Shown here: piece after piece, positions 58,555 to 64,000 of the stretch
Layout: each line of letters begins with the position of its first letter
How positions within the stretch are numbered: position 1 is the stretch's first letter
NCBI GenBank assembly: GCA_002369515.1
Contig: DFFM01000041.1
Coordinates: forward strand, 5,901-69,900
DNA from: Prevotella sp. UBA3776
GTDB lineage: Bacteria; Bacteroidota; Bacteroidia; Bacteroidales; Bacteroidaceae
Direction: 5' to 3'
Length of the DNA: 64,000 nt
Notes under the pieces: model-generated
Database searches by the model: none
Told to the model about the DNA's origin: nothing
The model's input: the letters and a program-made list of their open reading frames with translations, nothing else
Program-made: the position numbers and the translations under genes

Positions 58555-59547
58555 ATGAAAAATCTTAAGAGAACCATTGCCATTGTCTGCGGAGGCGACT
58601 CTTCCGAATACGAAGTGTCGTTGCGCTCCGCACAAGGTTTGTATTCGTTTTTCGACAAGGAACGCTACGACGTTTACATTGTCATCGTCAGAGGTATCAA
58701 CTGGCGTGTGCAGCTCAACGACGGCACCACGGCGCCCATCGACCGCAACGACTTCTCGTTCAAGGAGAACGGCCAGCTCGTTGTGTTCGACTACGCATAC
58801 ATCACCATCCATGGCACACCCGGCGAGAACGGCATCCTGCAGGGATACTTCGAACTGATCCACCTGCCCTACTCAACAAGCGGTGTGCTCGTCGAAGCCC
58901 TCACGTTCGACAAGTTTGTGCTCAATCAGTATCTGCGCGGCTACGGAGTGAGTGTGGCCGACAGCCTGCTCATTCGCAAAGGCTACGAGCAGCTGGTGAG
59001 CGACGACGAGATTGAGGAGCGCATCGGCATGCCCTGCTTCGTCAAGCCGGCGGCCGACGGCAGCAGCTTCGGCGTGACGAAGGTGAAGAACAAAGACCAG
59101 TTGGCTCCCGCCATCCGCAAGGCCATGATGGAGAGCGACGACGTGATGGTGGAAAGCTATCTGGAGGGCACCGAAATCACCATGGGATGCTACAAGACCA
59201 AGGAGAAAGCCGTGTTCTTCCCGGCTACCGAGGTGGTTACGACCAACGAGTTCTTCGACTACGACGCCAAGTACAACGGCCAGGTGCAGGAAATCACTCC
59301 GGCCCGCATCAGCGACGAGACGGCCGAGCGCGTCAAGAAGATCACCAGCCACATTTACGACATTCTGCATTGCAACGGCATCATCCGCATCGACTACATC
59401 ATCAGCAAGGAAGGCCGCATCAACATGCTCGAAGTGAACACCACCCCGGGCATGACAGCCACCAGCTTCATTCCGCAGCAGGTGCGCGCCGCAGGACTGG
59501 ACATCAAGGATGTGCTCACCGACATCGTTGAAAACCAGTTCAAATAG
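58555..59547 (+). CDS. ddl: D-alanine--D-alanine ligase
   Basis: Joins two D-alanines for the end of the peptidoglycan pentapeptide. 330 aa from ATG 58555. ATP-grasp enzyme: N-terminal IAIVCGGDSSEYEVSLRSAQGLY, PCFVKPAADGSSFGVTKVKN (near 155), MVESYLEGTEITMGCY and the metal/D-Ala site MLEVNTTPGMTATSFIPQQVRAAGLD (near 290). It lies outside the dcw cluster but feeds the same pathway; murF, which uses its product, is not in the window. Confidence 0.96.
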   Translation: MKNLKRTIAIVCGGDSSEYEVSLRSAQGLYSFFDKERYDVYIVIVRGINWRVQLNDGTTAPIDRNDFSFKENGQLVVFDYAYITIHGTPGENGILQGYFELIHLPYSTSGVLVEALTFDKFVLNQYLRGYGVSVADSLLIRKGYEQLVSDDEIEERIGMPCFVKPAADGSSFGVTKVKNKDQLAPAIRKAMMESDDVMVESYLEGTEITMGCYKTKEKAVFFPATEVVTTNEFFDYDAKYNGQVQEITPARISDETAERVKKITSHIYDILHCNGIIRIDYIISKEGRINMLEVNTTPGMTATSFIPQQVRAAGLDIKDVLTDIVENQFK

Positions 59548-59589
59548 CTTCTATCCCCCCATCTCCGACAACCCGACAAACCACGAAAG

Positions 59590-60735
59590 ATGAACGACGA
59601 ACTGAAACAATTTGACGCCATACGTCCTTTCGAACCGGAGGAGCTGCCTGCCGTCTATGACCGATTGCTGGCCGACAGTCAGTTTCAGGCCGTGTTGGCC
59701 TATCTGTATCCGCAAGCGCCCTTGGAGGCCATTGGCGCAAAGATGCGCGCCTGCAAAACCAGTCTTGAATTTCAGAAAGTGTTTTGCTACACCTTCCTCC
59801 AGGACCTGCTGGCCAAGGCCAGCAAAGGCTGCGACATGGACTGCACGGCCATCGACACTCGGCGTCGTTACACATTCGTGAGCAACCACCGCGACATCGT
59901 TCTCGACTCGGCGCTGCTCGACAAGCTGATGTTCGATGCCGGTTTTACCACCACCTGCGAAATTGCCATCGGCGACAACCTGCTGTCGCTGCCCTGGGTG
60001 AAGGACCTGGTGAGGGTCAACAAGTCGTTCATCGTGGAGCGCAGCCTGCAGCCACGCCAAATGCTCGTGGCCAGCAGGCGGTTGTCCGAATATATGCACT
60101 ACGCCATCGGGCGCAAGAACGAGAACATCTGGATTGCCCAGCGCGAAGGGCGCGCCAAGGACAGCGACGACCGCACCCAGCCCGCCATCCTGAAAATGAT
60201 GGCCATGGGGGGCGAGGGCAGTGCGGTGGAGCGTCTGGCCCAGCTGCACATCGTTCCGCTGGCCATCAGCTACGAGTTCGACCCGTGCGACTATCTCAAG
60301 GCCGCCGAGTTCCAGCTCAAACGCGATGTGCCGGGCTGGAAGAAGTCGGCACAGGACGATGTCCACAGCATGCGCACGGGCATCATGGGCTACAAGGGGC
60401 GCATCCACTACCAGTGCGCGCCGTGCATCGACGATTTCTTGGGCTCGCTTTCTTCCGACATTCCCAAAACCGAGGTGTTCGACGTCATCGCCCGTCACAT
60501 CGACCGGCAAATCCACAGCAACTACCGTCTTTATCCCTCCAATTACGTTGCGCTCGACCTGCTTGAAGGCAGCGCCACCCATGCGGCGGCCTATTCGCCT
60601 GCCGACAAGGCTTTCTTCGAGCAGTATCTGGCCGCGCAGTTGGCCAAGATCGAGGTTCCAGGCAAGGACGAGGCTTTCCTGCGCGAGCGCATGCTCACCA
60701 TGTACGCCAATCCTGTGCGCAATTACGAAGCATGA
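59590..60735 (+). CDS. PlsC-like phospholipid acyltransferase
   Basis: 381 aa. The block TFVSNHRDIVLDSALLDKLM (near 94) is the acyltransferase catalytic region; note the H-x5-D spacing, as in the GlsA-like protein at 23575. NKSFIVERSLQPRQM and IWIAQREGRAKDSDDRTQPAILKM (near 180) are the substrate-binding blocks. Probably a 1-acyl-glycerol-3-phosphate or related lipid acyltransferase at the inner membrane; the acceptor cannot be deduced. It overlaps the following lipoprotein gene by 4 bp (ATGA), implying coupled translation. Confidence 0.85.
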   Translation: MNDELKQFDAIRPFEPEELPAVYDRLLADSQFQAVLAYLYPQAPLEAIGAKMRACKTSLEFQKVFCYTFLQDLLAKASKGCDMDCTAIDTRRRYTFVSNHRDIVLDSALLDKLMFDAGFTTTCEIAIGDNLLSLPWVKDLVRVNKSFIVERSLQPRQMLVASRRLSEYMHYAIGRKNENIWIAQREGRAKDSDDRTQPAILKMMAMGGEGSAVERLAQLHIVPLAISYEFDPCDYLKAAEFQLKRDVPGWKKSAQDDVHSMRTGIMGYKGRIHYQCAPCIDDFLGSLSSDIPKTEVFDVIARHIDRQIHSNYRLYPSNYVALDLLEGSATHAAAYSPADKAFFEQYLAAQLAKIEVPGKDEAFLRERMLTMYANPVRNYEA

Positions 60736-61424
60736 AGAAGCGTTTTTCCATAATCGTCGGGTTCGCTTGCGCCGTGGTGGCAGGCCTGCTGGTGTCTGCC
60801 TGCAAGGTCGATGGCTACGAAACGGGCGAGGGCGAATATTCCAGCATGGTGGCCGAGTTTGCCGACACCTATACTGCCACGGCGAAAACCCTCAAGAGCA
60901 TGGTGACCGACGAGGGCGACTCGATGGCCTTTTTGAGCAGCTACACGTGCGATTGGGCGCAGACCCCTGATTCGGTTTATCGTTCGCTCGTCTATTACAG
61001 GAACGACGGAGGCGGCAAGGCCGACGTCCTGTCGGTGCGCCAGGTGATGGTTCCCACCATCGTCCCTCACTACAAGGTGGAGGACATCAAGACCGACCCC
61101 ATCCATCTGGAGAGTTCGTGGAAAGGCCGCAATGGGCGTTATCTCACGTTCCGCATCAAACTGCTCACCGGCACAGCCGAAGGCCAGGACAACCGCCAGA
61201 CGATAGGCATGATTTGCGACACGCTCATGGCCAACGAGGGTGCCCACAAGCATTTGCACCTGCGTCTGTTCCACAACCAGAACGGTGTGCCCCAGTTTTA
61301 TTCCTACCAGAGCTATGTGAGCGTTCCGCTCAAACAAAATCCGTATCACCTGCAACCAGGCGATACGGTGTCGCTCTCTGTCAACACCTACGATGGCGAG
61401 GTGGTGAAGAGTTTTGTTTATTGA
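60732..61424 (+). CDS. NigD-like lipoprotein
   Basis: 230 aa. Signal with lipobox AVVAGLLVSACKVDGYETGEG (Cys at about 24). Two likely beta domains: an N-terminal OB-like part to about 80 and a C-terminal Ig-like part (GRYLTFRIKLLTGTAEGQD, HLHLRLFHNQNGVPQFYSYQSYVSVPL). This resembles the NigD-like proteins of Bacteroidales, a family of unknown role. Overlaps the acyltransferase gene by ATGA at 60732. Confidence 0.7.
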   Translation: MKKRFSIIVGFACAVVAGLLVSACKVDGYETGEGEYSSMVAEFADTYTATAKTLKSMVTDEGDSMAFLSSYTCDWAQTPDSVYRSLVYYRNDGGGKADVLSVRQVMVPTIVPHYKVEDIKTDPIHLESSWKGRNGRYLTFRIKLLTGTAEGQDNRQTIGMICDTLMANEGAHKHLHLRLFHNQNGVPQFYSYQSYVSVPLKQNPYHLQPGDTVSLSVNTYDGEVVKSFVY

Positions 61425-61455
61425 GAGGCTTTGCTGTTTAGCGGCAGTTCCGATT

Positions 61456-61527
61456 ATTCCGAAAACTCCGAAGATTCCGAATATTCCGAAAATTCCGAAA
61501 ACTCCGAAAATTCCGAAAATTCTGAAA
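61456..61527. repeat. 9-bp tandem repeat (ATTCCGAAA)n, eight units
   Basis: Eight in-phase nonamers (ATTCCGAAA, ACTCCGAAG, ATTCCGAAT, ATTCCGAAA and so on) lie between two convergent genes (stops at 61424 and 61548). Counterpart of the 9-bp array at 3755. Confidence 0.9.
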
Positions 61528-61547
61528 ATCCGCCAGCTCCGGCCTGC

Positions 61548-62501
61548 CTACAGCAGTTTCTTTTCCAGATTTTTCAGCATATCTACGGTCATGCGCTCCA
61601 AGTCGTAGTCGGGCTTCCAGCCCCACTCCTTGCGGGCGCACGAGTCGTCCATGCGGTTGGGCCAGCTGTCGGCGATGCTCTGCTTGAGCGGGTCGATGTC
61701 GTAGTACATCTCGAAGTTGGGCTTGTGTTTTCTGATTTCCCTGTAGATGATGTCCGGATCGAAGCTCATCGAAGCCACGTTGAAACCGTTGTGATGGACA
61801 AACTTCTGCCCGTCGGCCTCCATGATGCTGATGGCCGCCTTCAGCGCGTCGGGCATGTACATCATGTCCATCAGCGTTCCCTTCGCGATGGGGCAGGGGA
61901 ATCGCTCGCCGCGCACGGCGTAGTAGAAAATGTCCACGGCATAGTCGGTGGTGCCGCCGCCTGGCGGGGTGAGATAAGAGATGATGCCGGGGAATCGCAC
62001 CGAGCGGGTGTCAACGCGGTATTTCACGTGGTAGTAGTCGCTCAGCAGTTCGGTGGTCACCTTCGACACGCCGTAGATGGTGCGCGGGCGCTGGATGGTG
62101 TCCTGCGGAGTCATGTAGTGGGGCGTGTTGGTGCCGAAGGATCCGATGGAGCTGGGCGTGAAGACGGCGCAATGGTATTGGCGCGCCACTTCCAGGATGT
62201 TCCACAGCCCGTCGATGCCTATCTTCCAGGCCAGCCGCGGCTTGGCCTCGGCCACTACCGAGAGCAGGGCTGCCAGGTTGTAGATGGTGTCGATGTCGTA
62301 TTTCTTCACCACGGCGGCTATGCCTTCGCCGTCGGTCACGTCGGCAATCTCCGAGGGGCCGCTCTCCTTCAGCTCGCCTTTGGGCTCTGCGCCGGGAATG
62401 TAGCCAGCCACCACATGCTCGTTTCCATACCTTTTTCTGAGTTCACGGGTCAGCTCAGAGCCAATCTGCCCTGTTGAGCCGATAACCAATATGTTTTTCA
62501 T
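61548..62501 (-). CDS. tdh: L-threonine 3-dehydrogenase (short-chain/epimerase type)
   Basis: Oxidises L-threonine to 2-amino-3-ketobutyrate with NAD+. 317 aa, extended SDR fold like UDP-galactose 4-epimerase. Glycine motif VIGSTGQIGSELT (residues 6-18), Ser/Tyr/Lys catalytic set in FTPSSIGSFG and TIYGVSKVTTE, and PGIISYLTPPGGGTTDYAVDIFY, typical of bacterial Tdh of this class rather than the zinc enzyme. The divergent neighbour kbl uses its product, so the two make a complete threonine-to-glycine route. The intergenic region holds an operator-like dyad. Confidence 0.93.
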   Translation of the reverse strand: MKNILVIGSTGQIGSELTRELRKRYGNEHVVAGYIPGAEPKGELKESGPSEIADVTDGEGIAAVVKKYDIDTIYNLAALLSVVAEAKPRLAWKIGIDGLWNILEVARQYHCAVFTPSSIGSFGTNTPHYMTPQDTIQRPRTIYGVSKVTTELLSDYYHVKYRVDTRSVRFPGIISYLTPPGGGTTDYAVDIFYYAVRGERFPCPIAKGTLMDMMYMPDALKAAISIMEADGQKFVHHNGFNVASMSFDPDIIYREIRKHKPNFEMYYDIDPLKQSIADSWPNRMDDSCARKEWGWKPDYDLERMTVDMLKNLEKKLL

Positions 62502-62634
62502 CCTTTATTGTTAACAAGTATAATTTGTGTATTTTCTTACGGAATGCAAATTAAACCATTTTTTTGCGAAAATCTGCGCATTGCTGACGAAATGTTTTTC
62601 AGCGAGCCTGAATTTAAAAATAATTAACTGAATG

Positions 62635-62668
62635 TTTGTCATTATGTCGGAAATAATGACTTACTTTG
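62635..62668 (+). promoter_or_regulatory. kbl promoter with an operator-like dyad in the spacer
   Basis: TTTG at 62635-62638 and TTACTTTG (near-consensus -7) at 62661-62668 are separated by 22 bp. The spacer is almost filled by GTCATTAT-N7-ATAATGAC (62638-62660), a perfect 8-bp dyad. Such a site would block polymerase if a dimeric regulator bound. No regulator gene is nearby. Confidence 0.6.
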
Positions 62669-62716
62669 CAATAATTATGTGAAAAACAACAACCTTTAAA
62701 ATCAACTTTAAATCGT

Positions 62717-63904
62717 ATGTACGGAAGAATGAAAGAACATCTCAGCCAAACCCTTGCTGAGATTCGCGACGCCGGACTGTACAAGGAGGAGCGTCTCATC
62801 GAGAGCCCGCAGCGGGCAGCCATCACTGTGAAAGGACAGGAAGTGCTCAATTTCTGCGCCAACAACTATTTGGGGCTTTCCGACCATCCCCGGCTCATCG
62901 AGGCCTCCAAGCGCATGATGGACCGTCGTGGCTTCGGCATGTCGTCGGTGCGTTTCATCTGTGGCACACAGGACATCCACAAGGAGCTCGAGGCCGCCAT
63001 CAGCGACTATTTCAAGACCGAGGACACCATTCTCTATGCCGCCTGCTTCGATGCCAACGGGGGCGTGTTCGAACCGTTGTTCACCGAGCAGGACGCCATC
63101 ATCAGCGATGCCCTCAACCACGCCTCCATCATCGACGGTGTGCGCCTGTGCAAGGCCAAGCGCTATCGCTATGCCAATGCCGACATGGCCGACCTGGAGC
63201 GTTGCCTGCAGGAAGCCCAAGCCCAGCGTTTCCGCATCGTCGTCACCGACGGCGTGTTCTCCATGGACGGCAATGTGGCCCCGATGGACAATATCTGCGA
63301 CTTGGCCGAAAAATACGACGCCCTCGTCATGGTCGATGAGAGCCACTCGGCCGGTGTCGTGGGAGCCACGGGCCACGGTGTGAGCGAGTTTTTCAACACC
63401 TACGGCCGTGTGGACATCTACACCGGCACACTGGGCAAGTCGTTTGGCGGCGCCCTCGGCGGCTTCACCACGGGTCGCAAGGAAATCATCGACCTGCTGC
63501 GCCAGCGCTCGCGTCCCTATCTGTTCAGCAACTCGTTGGCCCCCAGCATCATTGGCGCTTCGCTCGAGGTGTTCAAAATGCTCAAGGAGAGCAACGAACT
63601 GCACGACCGCTTGGTGGAGAACGTCAACTATTTCCGCGACAAGATGATGGCTGCCGGATTCGACATCAAACCCACACAGAGCGCCATCTGCGCCGTGATG
63701 CTCTACGACGCCAAGCTCTCGCAGGTCTATGCCGCCAAGATGCAGCAAGAAGGCATCTACGTCACCGGTTTCTACTATCCCGTGGTGCCCAAGGAGCAGG
63801 CCCGCATCCGCGTCCAGATCAGCGCTGGGCACAACCGCGAGCAGCTCGACCGTTGCATTGCCGCCTTCATCAAGGTGGGCAAGGAGCTGGGAGTGCTCAA
63901 ATAG
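62717..63904 (+). CDS. kbl: Glycine C-acetyltransferase (2-amino-3-ketobutyrate CoA ligase)
   Basis: Cleaves 2-amino-3-ketobutyrate with CoA to glycine and acetyl-CoA. 395 aa, PLP-dependent alpha-oxoamine synthase family. VLNFCANNYLGLSDHPRLI (near 37), CFDANGGVFEPLF, VMVDESHSAGVVG (near 208) and TGTLGKSFGGALGGF (near 240, PLP Lys) are all present. ATG 62717. Divergent from tdh with 215 bp between them. Nothing further is recognised in 63905-64000. Confidence 0.95.
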   Translation: MYGRMKEHLSQTLAEIRDAGLYKEERLIESPQRAAITVKGQEVLNFCANNYLGLSDHPRLIEASKRMMDRRGFGMSSVRFICGTQDIHKELEAAISDYFKTEDTILYAACFDANGGVFEPLFTEQDAIISDALNHASIIDGVRLCKAKRYRYANADMADLERCLQEAQAQRFRIVVTDGVFSMDGNVAPMDNICDLAEKYDALVMVDESHSAGVVGATGHGVSEFFNTYGRVDIYTGTLGKSFGGALGGFTTGRKEIIDLLRQRSRPYLFSNSLAPSIIGASLEVFKMLKESNELHDRLVENVNYFRDKMMAAGFDIKPTQSAICAVMLYDAKLSQVYAAKMQQEGIYVTGFYYPVVPKEQARIRVQISAGHNREQLDRCIAAFIKVGKELGVLK

Positions 63905-64000
63905 TTTTTCTTGATTATCCGCAATCGTACCACCAAGAACGTTGTTTTAGGGAATATACCAATTGAACGCTCCGCGTCTCATTCCCGAGCAAGCTCGCCT

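Overview
The window is a gene-dense, moderately GC-rich chromosomal segment of a Prevotella-like member of the Bacteroidales. Four things point there. The division and cell-wall cluster has the Bacteroidota gene order. Secreted proteins end in type IX secretion (T9SS)-like C-terminal tails. Many genes are preceded by Bacteroidota-type promoters (-33 TTTG, about 20 bp, -7 TAnnTTTG) rather than strong Shine-Dalgarno sites. Other genes (glycine-lipid acyltransferase pair, C10 peptidase, DUF4292 and NigD-like lipoproteins, short-chain-type threonine dehydrogenase) are typical of that group. The species cannot be fixed from sequence alone.

Layout. 1-3.2 kb: end of a secreted-protein gene, then pta and ackA (acetate formation, minus strand), split by a GxxExxY gene between 47-bp inverted repeats. 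3.9-20.6 kb: a complete dcw cluster on the minus strand in the order mraZ-rsmH-ftsL-ftsI-murE-mraY-murD-ftsW-murG-murC-ftsQ-ftsA-ftsZ, with MraZ-type operator boxes before mraZ and a strong terminator after ftsZ. 20.9-28.9 kb (plus strand): an HU-like protein, an Imm32-like protein, a Tat-exported Fe-S aldo/keto reductase, a glycine-lipid-type acyltransferase pair, a C10 cysteine peptidase and a short Cys/Trp peptide. 29-35.5 kb: dgt (minus), then dut, a TPR lipoprotein, a DUF4292 lipoprotein and an EnvC-like protein (plus). 35.6-45.6 kb: a minus-strand operon of a short peptide and two very large secreted proteins. 46-54.3 kb: acyl-CoA synthetase, prfB, a small membrane protein, a CYTH protein, a VanZ-like protein, two tandem Na+-symporters and an HhH (ComEA-like) protein. 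54.3-56.4 kb: tRNA-Pro, tRNA-Phe, a repeat-rich stretch, efp and rpmH. 56.6-61.4 kb: a PASTA protein, an RluD-type pseudouridine synthase, ddl, an acyltransferase and a lipoprotein. 61.5-63.9 kb: divergent tdh and kbl for threonine breakdown.

Functionally the window is dominated by envelope biogenesis: peptidoglycan precursors (murC/D/E/G, mraY, ddl), septation (fts genes, EnvC-like activator), lipids (three acyltransferases, acyl-CoA synthetase) and secreted surface proteins. Nucleotide hygiene (dgt/dut), translation (prfB, efp, rpmH, tRNAs) and catabolism (pta-ackA, tdh-kbl) make up the rest.

The least explained material is non-coding. A degenerate repeat family with strict ~21-bp phasing (units built on TCTCCCGACGA and a TCTAGA-centred palindrome) occurs at five places. 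Short 7-bp and 9-bp tandem arrays sit at gene junctions. A GxxExxY cassette is bounded by inverted repeats. Two short peptides share a YLxPxxK...DxEC signature beside large secreted proteins. These are the best candidates for something undescribed.
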